A stretch of 64,000 nt of DNA from Bog-473 sp963840435. Its GTDB lineage: Bacteria; Actinomycetota; Acidimicrobiia; Acidimicrobiales; RAAP-2. The notes beneath the pieces are model-generated. The model saw only the letters and a list, made by a program, of their open reading frames with translations. It did no database searches and was not told where the DNA came from. Made by a program: the position numbers and the translations under genes. The stretch is taken from contig CAWIYY010000003.1 of NCBI GenBank assembly GCA_963840435.1, positions 930,001-994,000 of the forward strand, written 5' to 3'. Shown here in pieces: positions 43,551 to 52,107 of the stretch. Each line of letters begins with the position of its first letter. Position 1 is the first letter of the stretch.

Positions 43551-44042
43551 TCACCACTGCGTGGACTGGGCCAGCGTGCGCTCGAGGATGCCCAGCGTGG
43601 CCCGCACGGCCAGCTCGGACATGACGGGGAAGATGTTGGCCTCGCGCCACTCGGGGGCGATCTGCGACCAGTCGTAGTACGAGGTGACCAGCGTGCCGCC
43701 CTCGGTCGGCTCCAAGGTGTAGCCGTAGATGTGACCGATAGGCGGCTTGATCGTCCCCTCGACCGTCCAGGCGATCTCCCGGTCGGGTTCATAGGTGGTG
43801 AAGACGACGGTCACGTCGTAGCGACCCATGGGGAAGTCGTTGAGCGATTCACGGTCCATGTGGATGACGAACGTGTCGCCCACCTTGCTCACCGGTTCCC
43901 CGGTGAAGCTCTGGAGCATGCCCGAACTGTCGATGGTGACGTGACCGCGGGGATCGCGCAGGAGGGAGAAGATGCGCCCCGCCTCGGCGGGGATGGTCCG
44001 TTGAATCTCGATGCGCTCGACTGCCTGGTCCGCGTTGGTCAC
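43551..44042 (-). CDS. SRPBCC-family protein
   Basis: A 163-residue START-like protein starting at GTG: ERIEIQRTIPAEAGRIFSLLRDPRGH, SSGMLQSFTGEPV, then GTIKPPIGHIYGYTLEP and the C-terminal helix AVRATLGILERTLA. The segment resembles the polyketide-cyclase/dehydrase subgroup with unknown ligand. It lies 7 bp after the MFS transporter stop and is likely co-transcribed with it and the MarR regulator. Its binding pocket could accept a compound exported by the pump (speculative). Confidence 0.78.
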   Translation of the reverse strand: MTNADQAVERIEIQRTIPAEAGRIFSLLRDPRGHVTIDSSGMLQSFTGEPVSKVGDTFVIHMDRESLNDFPMGRYDVTVVFTTYEPDREIAWTVEGTIKPPIGHIYGYTLEPTEGGTLVTSYYDWSQIAPEWREANIFPVMSELAVRATLGILERTLAQSTQW

Positions 44043-44049
44043 CGCCGCA

Positions 44050-45825
44050 TCATGCCACCGGACCGGAACCGGCGGCCTGCCCGGCGCCGACCTCGACCCG
44101 CTCCCCCTCGTCGTCGCCACTGGGCCGAATCGTGGCGGCCGGAGTCGTCCGCGGCCCCCGTGTCATCGAGGCGATGGCCGAGATGAAGGCCAGGCCGGCC
44201 GAGACGGAGAAGACGATGGTCAGCCCGTGGCTGAACGGTCCCGAGAGGAGATGGGGGAAGTACTCCCTGCCCGTCAGCACGTGCTGGGCGTCTGCCGGGA
44301 GCTTTTGCAGCACACCGCCCATGGACAGGAGGTGGCGCAGCGGGTTGATGCCGAGGACGGAGGCGAAGAGCGAGGCGACCGGGGGCAGTGCGGCGACGTG
44401 GTGCGCGGCGGCGGCCGGCACCCCTTGATGCTGCAGGCCGCTCGACAGCGTCTTGGGCAGGGTGCTGGCCAGGCCGGTGATCATCAGCGAGAAGAAGACG
44501 CCGATGGAGAGCGCCGTGCCCGAGTTCTGGAAGGTGGACCGCATGCCCGACGCCACACCCCGGAACTCGGCCGGCACGCTGCTCATCATCGAGGAGGTAT
44601 TGGGGGCGCTGAACATGCCGATGCCGATGCCGTTGATGGCGATGAGGGTGGCAAACGCCGCATAGCTGAAGTTCACCGGCAGGAAGATCAGCCCGATGAA
44701 GCTGAAGCCGTAGACGATCATGCCCGTGGTGGCGAAGCCGCGGGCGCCGTAGCGGTCCGAGAGATAGCCCGACAGGGGCCCCGAGAGCAGGAAGCCCGCC
44801 GTCAGCGGCAAGAGGAAGATGCCGGCCCACAGCGGCGTCGAGCTGTAGCTGTAGCCGTGCAGGGGCAACCAGATGCCCTGCAACCAGATGACGAGCATGA
44901 ACTGGAGTCCGCCCTGACCCAGGCGGGCCGCGAAGCTGGCCACGTTGCCGGCCGCAAAGGCCCGGATGCGGAAGAGGCCGAGACGGAACAGGGGATCGGT
45001 CACCTTGCTCTCAATCACGACGAAGGCAGCCAGCAGGGCCAGCCCGCCGAAAAGCAGCGACAACACCTCTGGACTCGTCCATCCCATGGCCTCCCCGTGG
45101 TAGGGCTGAATCCCGATGGTGACCGCGATGAGGATGGAGCCCAGACCGACCGCGAAGGTGATGTTGCCCCACCAGTCGATGCGTCCCCGCGTCTGCGTCC
45201 CCACCTCGCGCAGACGCCAGTAGGCCCACAGCGTGCCGAAGATGCCGACGGGCACGTTGACCCAGAAGACGGCACGCCAGTCCCACGCGGCCAGCAGACC
45301 GCCCGCGATCAACCCGATGAATTGGCCGGACAGGCCGGCCACCTGGTTGATCCCGAGCGCGAAGCCACGCTGGTTCTCGGGAAAGGCATCGGTGAGGATG
45401 GCAGCGGAGTTCGCCATCAGCATGGAGCCGCCGATGGCCTGCACGAAGCGCCAGGCGATCAGCCAGAGCGCCCCCTTGCTGCCCAGGTACGGGTCGATCG
45501 ACAGGAGGACGGAGGCCAGGGTGAACACCGCGAAGCCGGCGTTGTAGATGCGCACCCGGCCGTACATGTCGCCCAGCCGACCCAGGGTCACGACGAAGAC
45601 CGCCTGGACGAGGCGGTAGCCCATGATCATCCAGAGCAGGAAGGCGATGTTGCCCGGCGCCAGCGGGTCGAGGTGGATGCCCCGGAAGATGGCGGGCAGG
45701 GCGATGATCACGATGGAGCCGTCGAGGACGGCCATGAAGGTGGCCGCCGTGGTGTTGGCCAGGGCTGACCACTTGTAGCTGTCGTCGAACTCGACCGGAG
45801 CCGGTGCGGTGTCCGTCCCCGGCAT
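44050..45825 (-). CDS. MFS multidrug transporter (DHA2/EmrB-QacA type, 14 helices)
   Basis: A 591-residue proton-driven exporter. Family motifs: AVLDGSIVIIALPAI in helix 1, LGRLGDMYGRVRIYNAG in the 2-3 loop, GGSMLMANSAAILTDAFP and the helix-5 motif GINQVAGLSGQFIGLIAGG. The long periplasmic loop PAAAAHHVAALPPVAS near residue 470 is expected between helices 13 and 14. It starts immediately after the MarR gene (TGATG overlap), so the regulator controls it. Substrate is likely a lipophilic drug or toxic metabolite. Confidence 0.92.
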   Translation of the reverse strand: MPGTDTAPAPVEFDDSYKWSALANTTAATFMAVLDGSIVIIALPAIFRGIHLDPLAPGNIAFLLWMIMGYRLVQAVFVVTLGRLGDMYGRVRIYNAGFAVFTLASVLLSIDPYLGSKGALWLIAWRFVQAIGGSMLMANSAAILTDAFPENQRGFALGINQVAGLSGQFIGLIAGGLLAAWDWRAVFWVNVPVGIFGTLWAYWRLREVGTQTRGRIDWWGNITFAVGLGSILIAVTIGIQPYHGEAMGWTSPEVLSLLFGGLALLAAFVVIESKVTDPLFRLGLFRIRAFAAGNVASFAARLGQGGLQFMLVIWLQGIWLPLHGYSYSSTPLWAGIFLLPLTAGFLLSGPLSGYLSDRYGARGFATTGMIVYGFSFIGLIFLPVNFSYAAFATLIAINGIGIGMFSAPNTSSMMSSVPAEFRGVASGMRSTFQNSGTALSIGVFFSLMITGLASTLPKTLSSGLQHQGVPAAAAHHVAALPPVASLFASVLGINPLRHLLSMGGVLQKLPADAQHVLTGREYFPHLLSGPFSHGLTIVFSVSAGLAFISAIASMTRGPRTTPAATIRPSGDDEGERVEVGAGQAAGSGPVA

Positions 45826-46274
45826 CAGATGCTCTCGGCCAACCGCTCGATCAGCGGGGCGGCGATCTGCAGTTGCTTGAGTTCAGCGCGCGTGAAGCGG
45901 TCGGCCAGGGCGTGCGACAGCAGCTCGCTCCGTGCGCTTCGTCGGCGGCCGAGCAGCTCGTGACCGGCGGGGGTCAACGAGAGAATGGCCCGCCGCCCGT
46001 CGGCGGGATCGGCCTGCCGGGCCACCAGCCCCCGCTCCTCGAGGGCGGCGACCGTGGCACCGATCGACTGCGGGCTGATCCGTTCCAGCCGGGCCAGCTC
46101 GGTCGACGTGGTCGGACCGGAGCGATCCAGTCGGGCCAGCGCCGAGGTCTCCGAGGCGGTCAGGTCGTCGCCCTCGCCCGCCTTGGTCTGGCGCAGGCGC
46201 TGAACCAGCAGGCGCACCGCGGCCTGCACGGCACTGGCCACCTCGTCCACGGAAGGCGTCGCGGGGTCACCCAT
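45825..46274 (-). CDS. MarR-family transcriptional regulator
   Basis: A 149-residue winged-helix repressor: TASETSALARLDRSGPTTSTELARLERISPQSIGATVAALEERGLVAR is the DNA-binding core and ADPADGRRAILSLTPAG the wing. The gene starts inside one arm of a 12-bp inverted repeat and is followed without gap by the efflux pump. A self-repressing drug-responsive operon is the simplest reading. Confidence 0.9.
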   Translation of the reverse strand: MGDPATPSVDEVASAVQAAVRLLVQRLRQTKAGEGDDLTASETSALARLDRSGPTTSTELARLERISPQSIGATVAALEERGLVARQADPADGRRAILSLTPAGHELLGRRRSARSELLSHALADRFTRAELKQLQIAAPLIERLAESI

Positions 46275-46312
46275 TTAGTAAGCCTATCCTTATCAGTTAG
46301 GGCTTACTAAAT
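46273..46312. promoter_or_regulatory. Perfect 12-bp inverted repeat, MarR operator
   Basis: ATTTAGTAAGCC (46273-46284) and GGCTTACTAAAT (46301-46312) around a 16-nt spacer. The left arm overlaps the MarR start codon, and the spacer contains GATAAG and TAACTG hexamers on the minus strand. It stands out as AT-rich. A tetrameric or two-site MarR binding mode is possible given the spacing. Confidence 0.75.
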
Positions 46313-46377
46313 GCCCCGAGCAGCCCTCGGCCGAGACATCCCTCGGCAAGAGCGGTCTTGGGGATAGAACAACCGCC

Positions 46378-47001
46378 ATGGCCACAGCTCCGCCGGGTTG
46401 GTACCCCGATCCCCAGGGTCCCCCAGGCTCGCAACGCTGGTGGAACGGCGCGACGTGGACCGAGCATGCACAGGTCCCCAGCTTCATGCCCGCTCCCCCT
46501 CCGCCACCGATCGCGCCGGGGCAATTCCTCGCCAGCTATGGCCAGCGACTTGGGGGGTGGCTCCTCGATTGGCTGATCCTGGCCGTCGTCAACATCCCCG
46601 TCGTGGCACTGCTCGGAGGATTTGGTCGCGCCTACAACACTGAACAACTGAACAACGGCGTGTACCACACCTCATCCGTGTCCTTCCACGTTCACTGGAC
46701 CGGAGTCTTGGTCAGTGCCGTCATCGTGGTCGGCTACGGCACCATTTTCTGTGGCTCGAACCGCGCCCAGACCGTCGGCATGATGGCCGTCGGCGTGCGG
46801 GTCGTCGATGTCGCGACCGCGCAACCCATCGGCTACGGACGGGCCTTCGGGCGGGCCCTGGTCGAATATCTCCTCGCGGTGGCGCTCTTCTTGCCCTGGG
46901 TGCTCGACATGCTCTTCCCCCTCTGGGATCCGAAGAAGCAGACCCTGCACGACAAGACGGTACGGAGCGTCGTCGTCCAGAGGTCTGCCACGTCGCCGTA
47001 G
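46378..47001 (+). CDS. DUF2510-RDD membrane protein
   Basis: A 207-residue protein with an N-terminal DUF2510 domain (PPGWYPDPQGPPGSQRWWNG) and three RDD-family helices: LGGWLLDWLILAVVNIPVVALL, VLVSAVIVVGYGTIF and the YLLAVALFLPWVLDMLFPLWD region. RDD function is unclear; transport or sodium-proton exchange has been suggested. TAGAAC at 46365-46370, 7 nt before ATG, suggests a leaderless transcript. It is divergent from MarR across the operator. Confidence 0.85.
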   Translation: MATAPPGWYPDPQGPPGSQRWWNGATWTEHAQVPSFMPAPPPPPIAPGQFLASYGQRLGGWLLDWLILAVVNIPVVALLGGFGRAYNTEQLNNGVYHTSSVSFHVHWTGVLVSAVIVVGYGTIFCGSNRAQTVGMMAVGVRVVDVATAQPIGYGRAFGRALVEYLLAVALFLPWVLDMLFPLWDPKKQTLHDKTVRSVVVQRSATSP

Positions 47002-47025
47002 GACTCTCCTCAGCCGCTCCTCCGC

Positions 47026-47667
47026 TCAGCCGCTCTCGCGCACGAGCGAGGCGTCGAGTCCCAGCAGTTCGACCGTCGTGGAACCGGAGCGCAACGCCTC
47101 GAAGAATCCGACTTCCTTCTGCTCGCGGGCCCGGCCCGCTTCGAGCACGTCGCTCAGCGTGGCTGCCGGCACGAAGGTCACGCCGTCGACGTCGGCCACG
47201 ACCCAGTCCCCCGCCGAGACCTCGACGCCGCCCACCCTCACGGGAGCACCGACGGTGCCCGGCCTGTCCTTGCTGGCCCCGGTCAGGGCGATGGTCGATG
47301 AGAACACGGGAAACCCGTGCGCCTCGAGCGCCCCGACGTCGCGCACGCCCCCATCGAGCACCAACCCGGCCAGCCCGGCCGCTTCGGCCGCCGTGGTCAG
47401 CACCTCGCCCCAGTAGCCGCGATCAGCCACCTGCCCGACGTCGACCACGAGCACGCTCCCCCGCGGTGCTTTCGTCACCGCCACATGCACGGCCAGGTTG
47501 TCGCCGGGGGTGCACCCGACCGGGTATGCCGGTGCAGCGATCCGGGCGCCTGGCCAGGCCGGCCGAAGCCGCCGGTGGGCAGCCCGTCCGCCCGACTCGC
47601 CCAGGGTGGCCGATCCCAGTTCGGCCAGTGCCGCCGCCGTCTCCTCAGGGCTCTTCGCTGCGCTCAC
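47026..47667 (-). CDS. RraA-like/4-hydroxy-4-methyl-2-oxoglutarate aldolase family protein
   Basis: A 213-residue protein with the RraA/HMG-aldolase core: VGCTPGDNLAVHVAV, VLVVDVGQVADRGYWGEVLTTAA, then GLVLDGGVRDVGALEAHGFPVF, whose Arg-Asp forms the active site. It may cleave a 4-hydroxy-2-oxo acid to pyruvate, or act as an RNase E regulator-like protein; the catabolic neighbourhood favours an aldolase. GTG 47667 is chosen for its GAGGAGGA Shine-Dalgarno. Confidence 0.85.
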   Translation of the reverse strand: MSAAKSPEETAAALAELGSATLGESGGRAAHRRLRPAWPGARIAAPAYPVGCTPGDNLAVHVAVTKAPRGSVLVVDVGQVADRGYWGEVLTTAAEAAGLAGLVLDGGVRDVGALEAHGFPVFSSTIALTGASKDRPGTVGAPVRVGGVEVSAGDWVVADVDGVTFVPAATLSDVLEAGRAREQKEVGFFEALRSGSTTVELLGLDASLVRESG

Positions 47668-47741
47668 GTCGTCCTCCTCAATCGGGTGCCGGTGCATTCG
47701 ATCATCAGGCGAGGGCGGCGCACCAGCCGTACACTCCGCCG

Positions 47742-48434
47742 ATGACCGCGAACATGCTCATCGTCACCCAGGTGGCGCCGTACGTCGACTCTCCCGCCGG
47801 CGTGCACGGCACCTTGGCCCAGGCCACGGTCGGACTGTCCCAACTGGCCGACCTGGGCGGTCTCCGGCCGGTGCCGGTGAGCGACGTGCGCGACGTGTCG
47901 CCCGACGTGCTGGCCGCCGCCCGCGTGCTCGCCCTCTTCACCATCGGGGAGACCCCGTGGTCGCCCGAGCAGAAGGAGGCGATCTACTCCTCGTGGCGCG
48001 CCGGAACGCTCGGCCTGCTCGGCATCCACTCCGCCACCGACGCCAGCCACACCTGGCCCGAGTACGGGACGATGCTCGGGGCGCGCTTCGATGGCCACCC
48101 CTGGACTCAGCAGTTCGCCATCGACGTGGTGGACGAGGACCACCCCTCCACGGCCCATATCGGTCAGCAGTGGGACTGGCGCGACGAGGTCTACCTGTTC
48201 AAGGACCTGCGGCCCGACGCCCGGGTGCTCCTGCGTCTGGCCGAGGGGCAGGTCGACCTCACCGCACCGGGCGGGCGGGTGCCCGACTGCGGCTTTCCGC
48301 TCGCCTGGTGCATCGAAGACGGCGAGGCCCGCAGCTTCTACACCGCCCTCGGCCACTTTCCGCTGGCCTGGGAATTGCCCGTCTTCCTGCGCCACCTGAA
48401 CGGAGGGCTCGCCTGGCTCGGGGCGAACGCATAG
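47742..48434 (+). CDS. ThuA-like domain protein
   Basis: A 230-residue protein of the trehalose-utilisation/ThuA superfamily (class I glutamine amidotransferase-like fold): ARVLALFTIGETPWSPEQK, GLLGIHSATDASHTW, then FPLAWCIEDGEARSFYTALGH. The usual nucleophile Cys is replaced in GIHSAT. The family includes sugar 3-keto reductase-like partners but activity is unproven. TACACT (47730-47735) is 6 nt before the ATG, suggesting leaderless expression. Divergent from RraA. Confidence 0.82.
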   Translation: MTANMLIVTQVAPYVDSPAGVHGTLAQATVGLSQLADLGGLRPVPVSDVRDVSPDVLAAARVLALFTIGETPWSPEQKEAIYSSWRAGTLGLLGIHSATDASHTWPEYGTMLGARFDGHPWTQQFAIDVVDEDHPSTAHIGQQWDWRDEVYLFKDLRPDARVLLRLAEGQVDLTAPGGRVPDCGFPLAWCIEDGEARSFYTALGHFPLAWELPVFLRHLNGGLAWLGANA

Positions 48435-48452
48435 CCTGACGTCCATGTCAGG
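48435..48452. promoter_or_regulatory. Perfect CCTGAC-N6-GTCAGG before the alcohol dehydrogenase
   Basis: It overlaps the -10 hexamer TAGCCT (48432-48437) and the ATG at 48445, so binding here would block initiation. Its position just after the ThuA stop makes it a promoter element of the downstream gene only. Confidence 0.72.
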
Positions 48453-49518
48453 TTCAACATCGGGGGGGCCATTGCCCGAGGTCATGGCGGCGGCGGTGTA
48501 CCAGTCGCCCGGGGTCATCACGGTCGAGGAACGTCCGGTGCCGCAACCGGGCCCCGACGAGGTCGTCGTCCGGGTGCACTCCTGCGGCATTTGCGGGTCC
48601 GACATCCACCAGCTGCGGGACGGGTGGGGATTGCCACCAGGCGTCGTGGCGGGACACGAGTGGAGCGGGGCGATCGCCGCCATCGGTGACAACGTCACCA
48701 GTTGGTCGGTGGGCGAGCTCGTCGTCGGCGGTTCGTCGCCGCGGTGTGGGACGTGTCGGCGTTGCCTGGAGGGCAAGCCGTCGCAGTGCGAGAACCGCAA
48801 CGACATGACGAGCAGCCACAGCGACGGTGCCTTCGCCGAGTACATCCGATGCCGGGCGGCCGGTGTCCTGCGGCTGCCCGACGGTCTTGCGCCGCGTCAC
48901 GCAGCGCTGGCCGAACCGCTCTCCGTTGCCATGCACGGCATCACGCGCTCGGGCGTGCGACCTGGTGACACCGTGATGGTCTTCGGTGCCGGCCCCATCG
49001 GTGCGCTGAGCGTTGCCGCCCTGCGGGCCATGGGCGTCGACGACGTCACCGTGGTCGAGCCGCATCCGGGCCGGCGCGAGCTGGCCGCCAAGCTCGGCGC
49101 CAAGGAGATCGTGGACCCCTCCGATCTGGAGGTCTTCCCGTCGTGGGAGCCGGAGCGCCAGTCCAGCCGGGCCGCGCACGTCGTCCTCGAATGCTCGGGA
49201 CACCGGGCCGCCCTCGAGGCGGGTTTTTGCCAGGTGGCCCGAGGCGGCATCCTCGTGATGGTCGGCGCGGGCATCGACCACCCGATTTTCGACATCAATC
49301 GGATGATCCTCAACGAGCTGACCGTGACCGGCTCGTTCGTGTACGACCTGGGTGGTTTCGAGAAAGCGCTCGAGCTGCTGGCCTCGGACGGCTTTCCCTG
49401 CGAGCTCTTGATCGATCCCGACGACATCGCACTCGACGGGATCCGTGATGCACTCGAGAACCTGGCGGTGGGCCGCATCGCCGGCAAGGTCATGGTCGCA
49501 CCAGGAGGTAGGAGCTGA
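48445..49518 (+). CDS. Zinc-containing alcohol dehydrogenase
   Basis: A 357-residue medium-chain dehydrogenase. GICGSDIH carries the first catalytic zinc Cys, VAGHEWSG the Glu/His, and CGTCRRCLEGKPSQC the structural-zinc cysteines. FGAGPIGALSVAALRAMG is the NAD-binding loop. It oxidises a secondary or polyol-like alcohol, perhaps a sorbitol/threonine dehydrogenase-type substrate. The ATG at 48445 is 7 nt after TAGCCT (leaderless), and a second ATG 39 bp downstream would also give a full domain. Next gene overlaps by 1 bp (TGATG). Confidence 0.9.
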   Translation: MSGSTSGGPLPEVMAAAVYQSPGVITVEERPVPQPGPDEVVVRVHSCGICGSDIHQLRDGWGLPPGVVAGHEWSGAIAAIGDNVTSWSVGELVVGGSSPRCGTCRRCLEGKPSQCENRNDMTSSHSDGAFAEYIRCRAAGVLRLPDGLAPRHAALAEPLSVAMHGITRSGVRPGDTVMVFGAGPIGALSVAALRAMGVDDVTVVEPHPGRRELAAKLGAKEIVDPSDLEVFPSWEPERQSSRAAHVVLECSGHRAALEAGFCQVARGGILVMVGAGIDHPIFDINRMILNELTVTGSFVYDLGGFEKALELLASDGFPCELLIDPDDIALDGIRDALENLAVGRIAGKVMVAPGGRS

Positions 49519-49982
49519 TGCCGCACCCCTTCTATCCGTCGGGCAATCCCCGCTTCAACCACGTTGCCATGTCGCTGCCGGGCGACCTGCTCGACGAGAC
49601 GAACCGAGCCGACGTGTGCGGCTTCTTCAAGGACGTCCTCGGCTTCGACGAGATCACCGTCATGACCGAGGACAAGCGCCGTCTCATCTTGAGCTGTGTC
49701 CACTGGGACCAGTTCATCTTTCTCATTCGAGAGGACGACCCGATGCGCTGCCCGCGCATGGATCACTACGGCTTCGCGGTCAACTCGTTCGAGGACCTGC
49801 AGGGCATTCAGAAGCGGGCGAAGGAGTTCCAGCAGAAGGACGACCGCATGGAGCTCATCGACCTGCACATGGACGACCAGGGCATGGTCAAGATCCACTC
49901 GCTCTACCTCAGCTACATCCTTCCCATGACCTGCGAGATCCAATACTGGGAGTTCCCCGAAGCGGTCGCTGCCGCGGGCTGA
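49518..49982 (+). CDS. VOC/glyoxalase-superfamily protein
   Basis: A 154-residue protein with paired beta-alpha-beta modules: FNHVAMSLPGD with GFFKDVLGFDEITVM, then MDHYGFAVNSFEDLQG and the CEIQYWEF strand; His and Glu residues at HVA, DHYG and CEIQYWE are candidate metal ligands. This fold covers glyoxalases, ring-cleaving dioxygenases and epimerases. It overlaps the alcohol dehydrogenase stop, so it is in the same operon and may act on its product. Confidence 0.78.
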   Translation: MPHPFYPSGNPRFNHVAMSLPGDLLDETNRADVCGFFKDVLGFDEITVMTEDKRRLILSCVHWDQFIFLIREDDPMRCPRMDHYGFAVNSFEDLQGIQKRAKEFQQKDDRMELIDLHMDDQGMVKIHSLYLSYILPMTCEIQYWEFPEAVAAAG

Positions 49983-50016
49983 GCAGACCGTCACAGCACA
50001 CCGGTACGGTGCGGGC

Positions 50017-50865
50017 ATGACCTCGCGCACCAGCCCAGCCGGCCGGACCAGCCAGATGGAGAACGCGGAGCGGTTCCTGGCGCTGCACGTGCCCGGGACA
50101 CCGCTGCTGATGCCCAACGCCTGGGACATCGGCTCCGCCAAGCTCTTCGAGTCGCTCGGCGTCGGCGCCATCGCCACCACCAGCGGGGGCTTCGCCATGA
50201 GCCGGGGCCGCCTGGACGGGGCCATGAGCCGGGAGGAGGTCCTCGAGCACAGCGGCGAACTGGTGGACGCCGTGGACGTCCCCGTCTCGGCCGACCTCGA
50301 GAACTGTTTTGCCGACGACCTCGAAGGGGTGTCCGACACCATCACCTCGGCCATTGCACGCGGACTGGCCGGCGGCTCTATCGAAGACTTCACCCGCAAC
50401 AGAGACGCACCGATCTACGAGCTGGTCGAGGCCACCGAACGGGTGCGGGCCGCCGCCGAGGCCGCCCACTCCGGACCCGTGCACTTCGTGCTGACGGCCC
50501 GGGCCGAGAACTATCTCCACGGCCGGGTCGACCTGGGCGACACCATCACCCGGCTCCAGACCTACCAGGAGGCGGGGGCGGATGTGCTCTTCGCCCCGCG
50601 GGTGGTGGATCCCGTCGAGCTGCGCACGCTCCTCTCAGCCGTCGACCGGCCGGTCAGCGTTCTGGTGACACCGGACGCACCCACCGTCAGCCAGCTGGCC
50701 GGGCTCGGCATCGCCCGCATCTCGGTCGGCGGCGCCATCGCCGCCGCGTCGTACGGATTCGCCGTCGAGGCGGTACGCCAGCTCCAGGAGAAGGGGACCC
50801 CGAACTACTGGGAGCAGGCCGGCGCCGCCCGTTCAGCCATGCAGGCGTCCTTCGTCAAGCCCTGA
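50017..50865 (+). CDS. Isocitrate lyase/PEP mutase-family protein
   Basis: A 282-residue (beta/alpha)8 enzyme with LLMPNAWDIGSAKLFESLG, IATTSGGFAMSRGR, the VSADLENCFAD metal site and the VLTARAENYLHGR strand. It resembles the oxaloacetate decarboxylase/2-methylisocitrate lyase-like subgroup; the KKCG loop of isocitrate lyase is absent, so a lyase or decarboxylase on a small keto acid is more likely. TACGGT (50005-50010) is 6 nt before the ATG. It overlaps the convergent RidA gene by 11 bp. Confidence 0.85.
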   Translation: MTSRTSPAGRTSQMENAERFLALHVPGTPLLMPNAWDIGSAKLFESLGVGAIATTSGGFAMSRGRLDGAMSREEVLEHSGELVDAVDVPVSADLENCFADDLEGVSDTITSAIARGLAGGSIEDFTRNRDAPIYELVEATERVRAAAEAAHSGPVHFVLTARAENYLHGRVDLGDTITRLQTYQEAGADVLFAPRVVDPVELRTLLSAVDRPVSVLVTPDAPTVSQLAGLGIARISVGGAIAAASYGFAVEAVRQLQEKGTPNYWEQAGAARSAMQASFVKP

Positions 50866-51325
50866 GGGCGACCGTCACTTCGATCTCGACCGCACCACCC
50901 CGGGGCAAGGCGGCCACACCGACGGCAGAGCGGGTGTGGCGACCGGCCGCACCGAACACGTCGGCCAGGACCTTGCTGGCCCCGTCGATCACGGCCGGCT
51001 GTTCGTGGAAGTCGGGTGCCGAGGCGACGAACCCCATCACCGTGAGCACGCGCGCAATGCGATCGAGCGAGCCGAGCTCGGCCTCGAGGACGGCCAGCGC
51101 ATTGAGGGCGCACACCGCGGCGGCTTCCCGGCCCTCCTCGACGCTCACGTCGGCGCCCAGATGGCCGAGGCACGTGAGCTTCCCGTCGATGCGCGGCAGC
51201 TGCCCCGAGGTGCGGGCGATGCCGTCGTGCACCACCACGGCATCGAGCGGGTCATGGGGCGGGTGGGGTCCGTGGAGCGTGAGGCCCAGCTCGTCCAGCC
51301 GGGCCCGGATGGCGCCGTCGCTCAT
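50855..51325 (-). CDS. RidA-like (YjgF/YER057c/UK114) family protein
   Basis: A 156-residue protein of the RidA superfamily: TSGQLPRIDGKL, AAVCALNALAVLEAELGSLDRI and the C-terminal AAGRHTRSAVGVAALPRGGAVEIEV with the conserved Arg. RidA enzymes deaminate reactive enamine/imine intermediates. It starts 6 bp after the aldolase stop, so it belongs to the aldolase operon. Confidence 0.87.
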   Translation of the reverse strand: MSDGAIRARLDELGLTLHGPHPPHDPLDAVVVHDGIARTSGQLPRIDGKLTCLGHLGADVSVEEGREAAAVCALNALAVLEAELGSLDRIARVLTVMGFVASAPDFHEQPAVIDGASKVLADVFGAAGRHTRSAVGVAALPRGGAVEIEVTVALRA

Positions 51326-51331
51326 GCTCGT

Positions 51332-51973
51332 CTATCGCATGTAGGGGTAGACGTTGGCGAAGTTGGTGTTGATCTTCTCGGGCAGCGGGTAGATCGTGCC
51401 CAGCTGCTTGGACCCCCAGATGATCTTCGCCGAGCGCTCGACCAGTGCCGTGTTGTGCATGGTCTTCTCCATGGTCGTCCCGACGGCCACCATGCCGTGG
51501 TTGGCGATCAGGGCGGCCCCCCGGTCCTCGAGCGCCTTGACCACCTGCTCGGCCAGGTCGGGCGAGCCGCTGGGCGCGTACTCGGTGCAGCGGATGTCGC
51601 CGCCCAGGTAGACGGTGAACTCGTCGATGCAGCTCGGGATGTCGGAGTGGGCGACGGCGAACATGGTGGCGTAGACGGCGTGCGAGTGGATGCAGACGCC
51701 GATGTCCTCGTAGGCGTTCATCACGGCCAGGTGCAGGTACTTCTCCGACGTCGGGCCCCGCTCACCGGCCACCACGTCGCCGGCCGGGTTCACGATGACG
51801 ATGTCGTCGACCGTCATGATCTTGTAGTCGAGCGAGGACGGGGTGCAGGCGATGTTGCCGTCCTCCATGCGGGCCGAGATGTTGCCCGAGGTGCCCTCGA
51901 CCAGCCCCTTTTCCAGGAGCTCCTTGGCTGCCGCGACGATCTTCTCGGGTGCGTTCTCTATGAAGGTGGCCAT
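51332..51973 (-). CDS. Class II aldolase/adducin-family protein
   Basis: A 213-residue metal-dependent aldolase: EGTSGNISARM, the zinc-binding CIHSHAVYATMFA (two His) and ALIANHGMVAVG (third His). Relatives are L-fuculose- and L-ribulose-phosphate enzymes, but dehydratase or hydroxyacid aldolase functions occur. ATG 51973 follows GGTGAGGAG. A minus-strand -10 TACGAT lies at 52031-52036, and the shared operator covers its -35 region. Confidence 0.86.
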   Translation of the reverse strand: MATFIENAPEKIVAAAKELLEKGLVEGTSGNISARMEDGNIACTPSSLDYKIMTVDDIVIVNPAGDVVAGERGPTSEKYLHLAVMNAYEDIGVCIHSHAVYATMFAVAHSDIPSCIDEFTVYLGGDIRCTEYAPSGSPDLAEQVVKALEDRGAALIANHGMVAVGTTMEKTMHNTALVERSAKIIWGSKQLGTIYPLPEKINTNFANVYPYMR

Positions 51974-52053
51974 GGCCGGGCTCCTCACCGCTCGGTTGTG
52001 GGGCGATCCTCTCGCCCACTGGTCGCCCAGATCGTACAGCGCCGGCGACAATG

Positions 52054-52071
52054 CCTGACACGCATGTCAGG
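52054..52071. promoter_or_regulatory. Perfect CCTGAC-N6-GTCAGG between aldolase and SDR
   Basis: Located in the 134-bp divergent gap. For the rightward SDR gene, GATAAT (52092-52097) is the -10 and the site covers the -35 area; for the leftward aldolase, TACGAT (52031-52036, minus strand) is the -10 and the site again covers the -35 area. Confidence 0.75.
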
Positions 52072-52107
52072 GAATGGTCACGGTGGGCCGGGATAATGTG
52101 CGCCGCC

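Noticed and set aside
44011..45768. 585-codon plus-strand open frame
   Set aside because: Antisense to the MFS transporter, with Glu/Gln/His-rich shadow composition and no recognisable motif.
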